Below are positions 1 to 12,518 of a stretch of DNA of 64,000 nucleotides, piece by piece. How positions within the stretch are numbered: position 1 is the first letter of the stretch; every line of letters starts with the position of its first letter. The notes below the pieces were generated by a model, which was given only the letters and a program-made list of their open reading frames with translations, was not told the origin of the DNA and made no database searches. A program made the position numbers and the translations under genes. The stretch covers positions 1,182,995-1,246,994 of the forward strand of contig JH720294.1 of the NCBI GenBank assembly GCA_000231825.2, read 5' to 3'. This stretch comes from Tetrahymena elliotti 4EA (Eukaryota > Ciliophora > Oligohymenophorea > Hymenostomatida > Tetrahymenidae).

Positions 1-3000
1 GTATGAATGTGTTTTAAGTGTTTCTTGTGTGTGTAAAAATATGTTTGAGGTACGGAGGGAGACTTGCTTCTAGTCTGTAATTTAAAAGTGATTTATTAGG
101 AATTTGATATATGATTTTATTTGGTAGGGGTTAGTGATATAAAATAGATGAAAAAATATTTGATATAAATAATATCATTATATTTGTTTTTTCACTTAAT
201 TCGCATTTGAATTAAATAAAAGCATATTTAAAAATAATGATTAATTCTTGTTATCACCAAATTCAAGAGGGTTGGGGGGAGATGCTTTTATTGCATACAC
301 AAGTTCTCTGTAGTAATCATGAAGGTGAAAGAAGAGAAGAGTGTTGTTTGTTGGCAATTATAGAAATAATCTTAATTTTAAGTTACTTTAAAGGATTGGA
401 AATGATACTAATTTATCAGTAACCGATTGTGTTGTTTTTTAATCTTTTAGTCGATAATCTGTTTCTATCAGAATCTCTTTTACTTTGCTTATTTTTTTCT
501 TTTTCTTTGATTTTATTTGCGTTTAAAATCAATTAATTATTATTTTTTTAAATTATTTATAAATTTCTGAAGCGATCTTATTGCTTTAATCTTTCAAAAT
601 CACTTTTACCCATCTCTTCTTTCTTTCTTTCACTTATAGCTAGATTGCTTGTTTTTTTATTCCTTTCTTCTTTCTTTCATTCCTTCTTTGTTTCTATGTT
701 TCCCTCCTACCTTCTTTATTCATTGACTAAATATTTGATAACTTCTTCAATCAATGAATAATAAATTTAATTACTTAATAGCTAATTTCATATTATATTC
801 TTATTTTTATTTATTATATCCCTCGATCAATCAATCACATTTCTACCTACTCCTTCTCTCAAATGTATTTATTTGCTCACTCTTTTTTGTAGCCAATTTA
901 CTTATATTTTTCTTCACCATCTCTCCTCTTTCACATTCTATCTTAAGAAATTTCACATAAAGTCTACAATATTTTTATACCACCACATAATATAGCTTAG
1001 ATACAATTATTGAATTAGGTTTCCTCATTAAGTAATTACATCGGAAACAAATTTAGTTCACTGCTGAGGGATGAGTTGATAACTTACAACTTATTTTTAT
1101 ACTTTGTTGTAAGTGTGTTTTTATAATGGCATTCTAATCAGATGTGCCTAAATAGATGTTATTTGAATTCAATTATTATACAAAAAAATGGTTAAGAAAG
1201 AAGGAGTTAACATAAATAATATATATTTTATTCAATAATTATTGAATAGGAATAGAGTAGTTCTCACATACTCATGTGTTCTGTAGAGAGCTTGAGTTCT
1301 TCTTAGTATTATGTGGCTAATTCATCTATCCAATAGTATGATAAAGAGAAATGAGAATTTTTATGCTGTACTGAAAGAATTTTGGTATGAAGTAGACAGA
1401 AAAGTATAGCTGCATTAAGTTAAAGGACTTACTTGGTTAGTAAGAGTCTAGAATTGTTTTATCCGTACAATTTTATAGCAATTGGAAATTAAAAAAAATA
1501 CTTGATTAAATACGAAAGAAAAACCCAGGGTTAAAAAAGAAACTGCAGTAAGGTTTTATATTTTTTTAACATTTACCATAATTCTATTTCTTTTTTCCAT
1601 AAACTTTTTTTTTACAATTAATTGCATTAAACTTCCTCATACTGCTTGCTGTTTAACCCAAGTTAAATACAAGAAATTTAAAGCATACTTAAGAAAGAAA
1701 AAAGTGAAGCAGATTATCCAACTAAAATTAAGCTTTGAATGTAATAGAAAATTTATCAGTAGAATACGAAAGAAAGTCCTTTTAATATAGTATTCAGTAA
1801 GATAAAAGGTGTGTAGTGTGTCTTTTGTAAATTGATTTAGCTAGAAAACAATCTGTCTGGAAAGTCTTTTTACACATCTGTGTCTCTTTCTGTTTGTAGC
1901 TGGTTTAGGTAGTACTTTTGTGTATATAATACATTTGCGTTTTGAAATAGATAGATTTGCTCTTAATCTTTCTACTTAAAATATAAAATCACATAACGAA
2001 ACACTGATTACTCCTTACACTTTTTTTTTCTATTTATTAAATATGAAAAATTTCTATTATTTAGCCTAGGATACTTTCTCTTTGTGAAACATGCAGACAG
2101 CCTGAAATACCGACTTTAATATCTCACACAAGCAAGCAGTATTGAGAAGTGACACTAGATGATTCTTCGATAAGATTATAAATTTAAAAGATTACATTTA
2201 TTTACCTTAATGTTTTTGTGATAATTCCTACCACTCTTTTTTCTCAGAAACTCTGTATTCTGAAAAAAAGTAAGCTTCTCTTCACCACACAAATGCTCTC
2301 TTCTCTTTATCGTATTTAATTAGAATTAACTTAATAACTTACATTTAAATACTATCTATGTATCATTATCTATCCATGACAACATTTTACAATCCTTAAA
2401 TCATCTTATAAATACCTCTAAAGCAATTGTTTGTCTCTCATTTTTAGGCAAATTTATTCACGTCAAATTCTTTAAATTTACTTCCCTCAAAAATTAAACA
2501 TTCAGAAATTTCCAAAAGAGATAGAAAGGAAACTCTTCCTCACTTTTATGACTCACAGTTATTTCGAAGTGATCTATTTGACATGATTTTAACAATTGCG
2601 CTACTTCATCTGATAACTTCAAGAAACTTTAGAGATCAGTGGTATGATTAATAATCTTCCATATGATCAAAAGAATATTTGGTTTTTAAAAGGACTCTGA
2701 TGAAGTAATTTTTGCCTGACTAATAATATATTATTTAAGTCTAAAATGCCTGATGGCAACTACATTAGATTCTGAGTAAAGATTTTAGAGAGTACTAATG
2801 CAGGAAATAACCTAGAGAAGTTGTTTTCACCTGATTTTGCCATCATTTAAATACATACTTTTTTAGTGATAATTATAAGGCACCTTTGCTTTAATCTTAT
2901 TTTTCTCTGTTTTTTTCTGATAACTTCTGATTTAAAAATGAGACCAGTTATCGCTTAAACCCTCAAAGCAAAGTCTAACGTTGTTGATGCTCTAGTTATC

Positions 3001-6000
3001 TAAAATAATAAAAAAGCTATCTTCAATCTTGTTTCTCTTAAATTTTTCTTCAAGATCTCTCTATTGAAGATAAAATAAACGTAAGATAGCCTCTTATTTT
3101 TTTTGACCTCTCTGATCTGAAACATTTTCTAGCAAAGGAAAGTATTAGGACACCCCTCAAATCCTCCATAAGAAAATATCTTAAATATTTCAAAATCATT
3201 TTAATAGAAACGTATTAATACAACCACAAAAGACAATCCAAAGTATAGAAGCTAGATGAAAAGCATGGAGAAATGCATATAAGAATTAAAAATAAATCAA
3301 AAATATTTAATTTAGTTCTTCTTAGTAGTTTGGTTTTTGGTTGGTTGGTAGGTTTATTGATTGATGCTTGAAATTACCATGTAATAAGGTCTAATTTGAA
3401 TTTATTTTGGTTTCAATATAAAAATAACAACAAATTCTAATTTAGAAGATAGCTTTTTAAGCCCAATTAATATATTTAAAGAGTGACCATCATACTTAAC
3501 TTATATAGAATATAATTGTGTTATTTATAATGAATGAAACTGGTTACTTGGAAGCAGGAAATATCTTAATATAAGATAGTACTTGGAGATGAAGAACGAA
3601 TGAATGAAGAAATAAGAAATAAAAATTCAGTTGTAAATTTAATGATAAAATTAACTAAAACTCTATAAAAAAAGCAATAAAGAGAAAATAAAATTTATAA
3701 AGTATTGATTGATTAACCCTCACCCCTATCTATCTATTGTCTTTATTTTATTCTTACTTGCTAAAAAACTATGTATTTTTTTAAATAATATTTTTGTATG
3801 AACTAGAATCACATTAATTTATCATTTTAAATGACTTGTTTTAAATCACATTGTTCATTAAGAAAAAATAATTTTTTGGTTTAGAATATTCTTTCTATAA
3901 AACAAAGCAAAATAAAATAACTCAGCCACAAATAAAGTAGTTAATTCGAATTAAAATTTGTTGCATATAAATTTGAACAAAAAGAAGAGTTTGATTGATA
4001 TTCACCAAAAGTAATTTGAAGCTTTAAAGAATATCGTTTCTAAAGGGAAAAAAGAGCAAAGTATTTTTTTTATTTTAGTCTTAATTAATAAAATTTATTG
4101 ATTAATTATTTAATTTTGCTTTACAAGATTACATTTAGAATTTTACAATTCCTTTTCATACAAATATGGTAATTACATGTAGTTAAAATGAGTCTAATAA
4201 TGTTACTTTATTTGCTTTAACTCTATTAAAAGTAATTCAATATATTTACCTCAGCCAAAATGTATATCCTAATTGTCTATAAAGTTAAAATGGTTAATTA
4301 AATATATAATAAACTTTTATGTGTAATAATCTTCTAAATGATATATCAATGTATCTTATAATATTTAAATGAGCTTATTATAATAATGTAATTGTTACCA
4401 GTAACACAAAAATAATTGGCTAAAATCAACAGTATTATTTATGTTTGTAAATACATCATCATTTCTTCCCTCTATCTCAATCATTGCAAAAAACTATATT
4501 GATAAAAATAATTCTCATATTATTATTAATTGAATCATTGATTATTCTTAAACTCTAACTAAACGAATATTTAGCCATTACAATATCTTCTATTTGTTTA
4601 AACTCTAAAATATAAATTTATAAATTCTACTTTTTCAAAATAATGCACTGCTAATTATCAATAAAAAAATTAAAACAAGTAAACATCTTAATACGCTCAC
4701 ACTTTATTATAATTTTTGAACTTTTAACTTATTATGGAACTAATTTATAAATTTGACAAATATATTTAATTTTTTAATTCAAACGATTTATTCACCAAAA
4801 CTTACAGTTCTTCGTTATACACACTTAAACAAATAAATACAAAATTATTCACTATGTCAGTCTAACCAATTTTTCTACTTCTATCATTTTAATTTTATTA
4901 TTTACTCATTGAAAAGTTATTTCCTTGTTCAAAAAATTTCTTTTAAAGTCTCTTTTTTGTCAATAATATTTATTCATTTTTAGTTTATCATCAAAAAGAT
5001 TTTGGGAATTTTGGTAAATCACTATTTTCTCAAGAATTTATGAATTAATATTTAAATAAATTAATAGTCTTTTTAAGCAAGCAATAAATTTTATTTAATA
5101 AGTTAGTTATTTCATGTTTTATTTGATATTTTATTGATTTAAAGATAGTAAACCTATTAATTAACTAAAAGAATAAAAAATGTTTAAAAAATATTGTAGA
5201 TATTATTATCAAAGAGTTAAGGTATATTGTGGACAATTAAATCTAAAAATTTTTATGTTTAATTTAATTACTAATTCATGGAATTTTCTTATTGGTGTTT
5301 AGTTTATAAGATTGCTATTAAAATAATATTATAATTAAAAGCAAAAATAAATAATTAAAACTCTTCATATTATCATTTTTATCATAATATATTTATTAGT
5401 CGGCCTTATCAAAAATTTCAACTTAGATTTGTTTTCTATTTAAATAAAAAAGCTCATAAAGTTATAATAATTATATTTCCATGCTTTATACTATTCAATA
5501 TATTTATTGATGAACAAAATTTTTTAATTATTGCAATAATTAGGATAAAAATTTTAAAAGTTAAGACATTTCGAATAAACATCTGTAAACTTCATCAATA
5601 TTTAAAACAATTTTTATATAAGCCTTGTTTATTTCTCAGAATAAGCTATTACTTTAAAATATATTTATTTATTCAAAATATTTTAACATAAATTAAAATT
5701 AAAACAGCTGTTAGTTACCTATTCTTAATGCTTTTAATCTAAATATATTTTTAGTATAGAAAATTCTTAAAACGAATTAAATAAAAGAAGAACTTTAAAT
5801 TAAGAATTAAAAATAATTCCACTATTTTAAAATTAATTGATTTAGTTTTTTTTGTTTTGAAGAAATAACAGAAAATACAGTTATTTAACAACAAAAATAG
5901 TGTTTAAGCATTCATTCTAATAAATATTTAAATTACCTAATTGTGTGAATATTTTAATTTAAAACGAAATAGAAGTATTAACTTTTATTTACTAAAAATT

Positions 6001-8611
6001 AGTCAGAAACTTAATTTAAGTTTTAAAAATGGTTATACAAGTATTATAATTTATTTTGTTCATACAAAGAGTAAAAAATGTGATTACTTAATAAATTTAT
6101 GCTTAGGTAAAAATCTTATCTATATTACTTCTATATGTTAATCAGTTTTTTGAATATTTAAAAATATGATTTTTTTCTTATTATTTTTTTAATTTGTTAA
6201 AATAAAGAATAAATATTTTAGCAATACAAATTTAAGATAAAAAAATAATAATAATTACACTACTATAAGATTTATATGACTAGAATATACAAGTTGATTG
6301 AATAGTAAGTAAAAGTATTAAATAAATTCTTGATTTTGATTTATTATATTAATTAATATTTGTATTACTTCCACAAATTTCAATTTTATTTCAAACATAC
6401 ACATTTATCCCTATTACATAAAAATTTTATTCTTTAATCAAACGCTTTTTTGAATATTTCTATGGATCTTAGTTCATCTGACAGCCTTTAAAAAAATTTG
6501 AATGACATTTTGATGCATCTATCTCCTTCCCTTACTGATGCCATCACCAATACATAATTGAGAAACCATACAATTCTCTTTGAATAGTATTAAAATTTTT
6601 AATATCAAATCTCCATCCAAATAAATTCAAATTTCTTATAACCATTAACTTAAAAAAAATAGTAAGCTAGTCTAAACCTATGGAACTCATATAGGAACTT
6701 ATTTAGTCCCACAATTTGATGATATAAATGGTATTTATTAATAGCTTATTCCTTTTACATATTAATCTAAAATAATAAATTAGTGTGGCATGGAATCATA
6801 TTTGTAAGAAATGGTTTATTTAAAAACGCAAAATTCAAATTTGAGATGACATTTCCTTCTACCTTCCCTATAGAACCCCCTTAAATTACATTTAAATAGC
6901 AAATATATCATCCATTAATTGACTTTGAAACAGGAAAGCTAGACTTAAAGGTAAATACAAACACAAATATTCCTAGTTCAATTTATTAAAAAGCGAAGCA
7001 CTCTCTTTATTCAAAAAAGCAAAAATATCAAAAATTTAAAAAATTAACCAAAATCTAAAAAAAGATTTGTTTGAATGTTTGAACAAATTTGTTAACCAAT
7101 TTATTATCAATAATTAAATTCAATTAGTCATTCAATTGACTAATCACTAACTCAAAATTGTTCCTCTTTCATAGATTTATTGATTCTTTTTTATGATAAA
7201 TAGAAATTATTTAAAGAATGGAAATATGGAAGCACTCATTTAGTATACACCTTGATTAATGAAATAAAAAATATTTTCCTTGATATATAATATTATTAAA
7301 TTACTGATTCATACAACCAACAAGCAGCCTTGGCGTAATTTTTTCTTTTAGACAAAATATTAAATATGATTGATTTATTATATATTAATTTGATCATATT
7401 TTTTACAAATAAGATTCACCAATGATATTGAGACATTCGTAAAAAATGTTGTGGGTTCAGTGAATGCTTCTATTTAAAATATATTTGAAAATGATGCAAA
7501 AACAAGTTTAAGAGTAAAAAGTTATTCTTTCAATCAAATAAAATCTCTACTTAAATTCAGTCTAATTCGAATTTTATTTTTTAAACAAAATAGAATGAAT
7601 AAACATTTTTCATTTTTAAAATATTAACATATTTGTTTGTAATTTAATAACTAGTTTGCAGAGTATAACAGTGTTCATGAAAAAATACATAAGTAACTCT
7701 CCAATATAGCCTCTGATAAAAAAGTAAATTAAATATGAATTTATCAAAAATTAATTAATTTTATGAAAAGCTTTCCTTTGAAGATAAAAAGAAGAGATTT
7801 ATGCAACAATTATTCTAGATATCGACAACAGAAACTAATGAAAATGATGAAAATTAATTAAAATAACTTAACATTCCAGAAAATGTTTGAAAAAAAAAGA
7901 AAACATTAAAAAGTAAATAAAAAAGCTAACTTATGTAAATAAATATATATTCGTCCACACTCCTTCTAATTTCATTAAATTCTTATCAAAATAAATCTTC
8001 ACTTTTTAATTTAATCATTAAATGGATCTAATGCTATCAATTAATTTTGTTTTGTTTTTAAATCCCTTTAATCTCAGCTTGCAAATTTGTTATTTAGATA
8101 TGACTACAAACAAAAGTAAATAGTAAAATAAACATTAAAACATTTTTATAAAGCTAACTTATTTTAAAAATCCCATCAATATAGATAATTGTAGAGATAT
8201 TACTATTTTTAAATTAAATATTAAAAACAATTAAAAAATTTTATTAAAATCTTAAAAAAAAAAAACGAAGTAGGAGAGATACTTTATCAGAAATATATGA
8301 AGTAAAAAATAGTATGATTAAAATAAAATAAATTTAAGAAGATGGATGAATATAATGACACTTTAAAATGAATAAACTGGATCGAATTATTCTAAGAATT
8401 GTATCAATTATCTTTTAATTGGCAATTAGTTATTTTATTTAAGATATTTATTTAGTGTAAAAGACAATTAACAATTTATTCGGAATTTGTTAAATAAACA
8501 AACAAACAAATAATCAAATTAATAAATATTATTTCAATCTTAACTTTTAGCTTTAAAAAGTAAAAATATAAAAGTTAATTTTTTTTAGTTAGTTAGTTAG
8601 TAGTTATATTA
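1..8611. other. AT-rich stretch without a supported gene
   Basis: Long AT-rich sequence with homopolymer runs, poly-pyrimidine patches (about 590-720) and scattered short ORFs. TGA is the only stop codon in this code, so ORFs of 50-100 codons are expected by chance. None of those seen (for example 2938-3120 and 7735-7890 on the plus strand, 6.4-6.65 kb on the minus strand) has a recognisable domain or a splice structure I could defend. No tRNA-like B box, telomere repeat or transposon end was seen. The last part presumably carries the promoter of the ERGIC-family gene that starts at 8612. Confidence 0.6.
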
Positions 8612-10189
8612 ATGAGAGGATTAGATTTTTTCTAGAAGGTCAATTAAGATATTGATACTTCTACTGCTACTGGAGGTATATACTCCATCATAGCTTTTGT
8701 TGTAACTCTAAATCACTTAATAAATAAAAGATTTTTCAAATATTTTTGATAATTATGAAAACAGTTTGGATTCATCTTATTTTGGAGTGAATTAAAGGAT
8801 TACAGAACTGATAAAACTTTATTTCTAATGAAAGTATAACAATTAGAGGCTGAATCAGTTAAAGCAAATATTGACATACTGATTTATGGATCTCCTTGCA
8901 CTTGTACTTACAAATTATTTACAAAAGTTAATATTCTTATAATAATATTTTTTTTCTTAATTAATAAATTAGTACTCGCTTTAGACTTACAAGATGAAGT
9001 AGGAAACCACACCCTTGACTACACTGAAACAATTAAAAAGATTAGAGTTCTTAAAGATGGTACTGAACTTGAAAGCGTAAATAAATAATTTGTGTTTCTT
9101 TAGAATAATTATTAGAAATTTAGATAGCATCATTTGCATTAATAAAGATATTTTTATCTAATGAAATAAACATAAATATCAAGCACATAATGTTCAAAAA
9201 ACTTAACAAAATTTAACAAATAATCAAATAGGGTTTCGGAGATGGTGTTCCTGGATACAGAGGAAGCTAATAAGAAATTCAAGAAGCTATTGATGCTGTT
9301 AATAATGAAGAAGGTTGCAGATTAACTGGTACTATTGATCTTAAAAAAGTTCCTGGTAATTTCCATATCAGTTATCATGCCAAGATGGATGTGATGAATA
9401 GAATTGCTAGTATAAATCCTGAAACATACAATAAAATAAACTTAAATTACAAGATTAAGCATCTTGGTTTTGGTGATAACACTTCTCAAGTTTCTGCTAT
9501 CTAAAAGTAAAAAAAATATTTCTTACTTTACTGCCTTTATATTAATTTTAGAGTAAGCCAAATTCTTACACGTATGAAAATATAAAAATTAGGATCATGG
9601 GTTTAAACTTCTTCAGATAAAATACTATGAATGATTTTCCACATGACGAAACAACTTATATCAATGCTGGAAAGAATGACTATGATAACTATTTAAAAAT
9701 TCTTCCTGTGCGTTATGACAGCAACAAATTAAACTTACATGTCAACAGATATAAATATGCTATGTACTCCACTCACATTGTAATTAATTACATCTTATTT
9801 CAATTAAAATTAATTAGTTTGCTAATTGAAGAAATCTTGATATCCATTCAAAGATTTCAAATATTTTTTATCTTTTGCAGTAGTATCTTAACACGTTAAT
9901 TCAATTAAATTTTTTTTTTGCAAAAATTAGCCTAAATCAAGCACAGAAATCCCCACCATCTTCTTTAGATATGAAGTTTCTCCTATCAATGTTTACTATA
10001 GCACTAAGTCTAAGAGTTTCTACCATTTCTTAGTCTAAGTAATTAATATTTCATTTATAATCTAGTTTAACAATAAATATTAATAATCAATAATAGATCT
10101 TTGCTATTGTTGGTGGTCTTTTCTCAGTTATGGGTATTTTCAGCAGTTTGACTACTGGAGTTATCTCTAAGATCACTAAACGTGATTGA
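8612..10189 (+). CDS. ERGIC2/ERGIC3 (Erv41/Erv46) family cargo receptor, copy 1
   Basis: Seven exons (8612-8701, 8765-8903, 8973-9076, 9232-9506, 9554-9779, 9931-10038, 10097-10189) give 344 aa with every splice phase consistent. The family cycles between ER and Golgi in COPII/COPI vesicles and retrieves or exports cargo. Seen: an N-terminal MRGLDFFQKV followed by a first membrane segment near residues 22-40; a luminal PC-x-LLALD motif; GCRLTG...VPGNFHISYHA, the hallmark of the family near the middle; then FFRYEVSPINVYY before a C-terminal membrane segment (IFAIVGGLFSVMGIF). The Cys-rich loop typical of ERGIC3/Erv46 is not visible, so it may be nearer ERGIC2/Erv41. The stop is TGA and several Gln codons are TAA/TAG. 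The neighbour downstream is a paralog. Confidence 0.88.
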
Positions 10190-10967
10190 TATATAATTTA
10201 AACAATCAACATTAATAACAATATTTTTGTATTTTAGTTAAATATTTTTTAGTTATATTTTCAAATCAAAGGTTTAAATTTAGCATCCATCTTTCACACT
10301 TAACAAACTCATTTGTTATTAATTATTAAGTATTTGCATTATTGGATCATAATAAAATGGATTCTTTAAATTTTAATAATCTCATTTGTTATTCGTTACA
10401 TAAGATTTACATATTTATATTCTATTAAAAAGTACGATATTAATCATTATAAATTCTTCTCAAAATGATGACCATTTTTTTGGTCGAAAATAATTTAAGT
10501 AGAAATAAATTTGTAATAATTTCTCAACCTAAAAGTTGACAAATAAAAACAAACCAATCGTTTTAATTCTCAATTTTTATCAAAAAATAAATCAATAAAG
10601 ATATTGTTTAATTTCTAAATACTTTATTGAAACAAACATTTGAAATAGAAAGATGAACATATATTTTTTCATACTTGATAAACTTTGTTATGATTAAAAG
10701 AATTTCATAAAAGAAATTGAAATAAAGAGAATATTTTTAGCTCTTGTAATTTTTTTGAGTTATTTTTATCATTTTATTGATAAAAATTTTAAATATGAAC
10801 TTTACTTTCATTAGTTTTAGGTCAAAGACAGTAAAAAATTAATAAATTTAAAATAATTTGAAAGACAAGCACTTTTGTTTTAATTTGTAAATAGAATGTA
10901 CTGCATTATTAAACTTAATCTAATTCTAACAAATCTTTTTGTAAAATAATAAATTAAAGAGTAATTA
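10190..10967. other. Spacer between the two ERGIC-family paralogs
   Basis: About 780 bp of AT-rich DNA separating the tandem paralogs. No ORF, repeat or structured element stands out. It should hold the 3' untranslated region of copy 1 and the promoter of copy 2. Confidence 0.6.
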
Positions 10968-12518
10968 ATGTCTAGTTTTAGAAGATTGGATGTATTTTAA
11001 AAGGTTAATTAAGATGTTGATACATCTTCATCTATTGGAGGATTATTTTCCATCTTGGCCTTAGTTGTATTACTTTAATTAACACAAATAATATTTTTTA
11101 GGAACTAAAAATTTCTATTAGGTAGGATTCATACTTTTTTTTAATGAATATTATGAATGGACAAAATATTCAGTAGTGAGAAAGCTAGAAGTTTAATTTC
11201 TGAATCAAGCAGTTATTTAAGCAAATATAGATATAACATTCTTTGATGCTCCTTGTTATTGTAATTATTTTACAACATAAATATGATATCAAGCGTTTTT
11301 ACAGTATTAAATCTAGATATTTTATATGAAAATGGCTAAATTGTAAACTAAGATGACACAAATACTATAAAAAAGCTAAGACTAGATAATTCTTACAAGG
11401 AAATAGCACAAGTAAAGTAGATTTAATTTAAAAAGTCAAAGAATTTAAAATAATTTATTTTTGTATATTTTTAAAAATAATAAAATTAATTATTAGGATA
11501 CAACTTCATTTTAAGAAAATTAAGATATTAGTCAACAAAAATTCGATGAAATTGTCTCATCAATTAAAAATAAAGAAAAATGCAGAATATTTGGCAAATT
11601 AAATTTAAGCACAATACCAGGAAGTTTCAATTTTAAGATCATTTAAATGCAATAATTAGATTTAGAGTTGTAAAATTAAATGAATGTCAATCATGCAATC
11701 AATAAACTCTCTTTTGGAGATCCAGGAAAAACATACTTCCTTGAAAAAGTGTAATTCTTCACTTGAAATAAATGAAAATTGCTATAAATTTTTATTTTAA
11801 AGTCTAAGATTAGACAAATCAGATAGCTCAGCCTTTGATGAATCCAGATATAACTATGAATATAGATGCAGCTATGATAATCATATAAAAATTCTTCCAT
11901 TAAATGCTGAGAATATTAAATCTTTAGATTTAAAAAGGGTTAATACATTTAGGTTTACCATGTATCAGCAAGTTATAGTAATAAGAATTAAAATCTTCTT
12001 TCCCATATTTTTTATTGAAACTATTTTTATTTTCAGATTTATTTTTTAATATTATGAATTTAAATCCTTTCTTGAAATCATATAAATAATATAGACTTTT
12101 TATAAGATTAAAATTGATAATAAAGGTTAATAAACATTTTTTAATTAATTTTTATAAACATAATCAATGAATGAGTCGTCAACTGTGAAAGGTTTCTTTT
12201 GGTTTAAATTAAAACAAATAAGCTTTAACTACTTTTTTAACTTTTTCTAATTTAAAATAAAAATAATAAATAGCCAAAAGAGTTGACTTAAGCAGTTTAG
12301 GTATCTTTTAGTTACTAGGTTTCTCCTATAAATATAGTATATCAAATAAAAAATAAACCATTTTACAATTTTATAGTCTAGGTAAATATTTAAATTATCA
12401 AATTAAAATTAATAAAAAATTATTTTAGATTTGTGCTATTATTGGTGGAATATTTTCTGTCTTTGGAGTAATAAATTCTTTGACTCTCAATGTTATCTCA
12501 TCTATAAAAAAAAAATGA
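10968..12518 (+). CDS. ERGIC2/ERGIC3 (Erv41/Erv46) family protein, divergent copy 2
   Basis: Seven exons (10968-11066, 11122-11260, 11305-11411, 11497-11750, 11803-11977, 12274-12381, 12429-12518) give 323 aa, all phases consistent. It is clearly paralogous to the gene just upstream: the N-terminus has LDVFQKVNQDVDTSSSIGG, exon 2 is exactly 139 nt in both copies, exon 6 is 108 nt in both, and the C-terminus ends with ICAIIGGIFSVFGVINSL. The luminal part has drifted: GCRLTG is KCRIFG, and GNFHIS is GSFNFK. No in-frame TGA breaks it, so it looks intact rather than a pseudogene. The role is inferred from the family (ER-Golgi membrane receptor); the loss of the hallmark His may mean a changed partner or weaker constraint. 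Confidence 0.82.

Noticed and set aside
2938..3120. A 60-aa plus-strand ORF starting MRPVIAQTLKAKSNVVDALV
   Set aside because: Short, isolated, no family recognised; within the chance ORF length for this code.
6380..6645. A coding-like minus-strand patch
   Set aside because: Two frames look equally plausible and TGA breaks the one with the ATG; not distinguishable from chance.
7735..7890. A 51-aa plus-strand ORF starting MNLSKINQFYEKLSFEDKKK
   Set aside because: Coding-like composition but very short, isolated and without homology I know.
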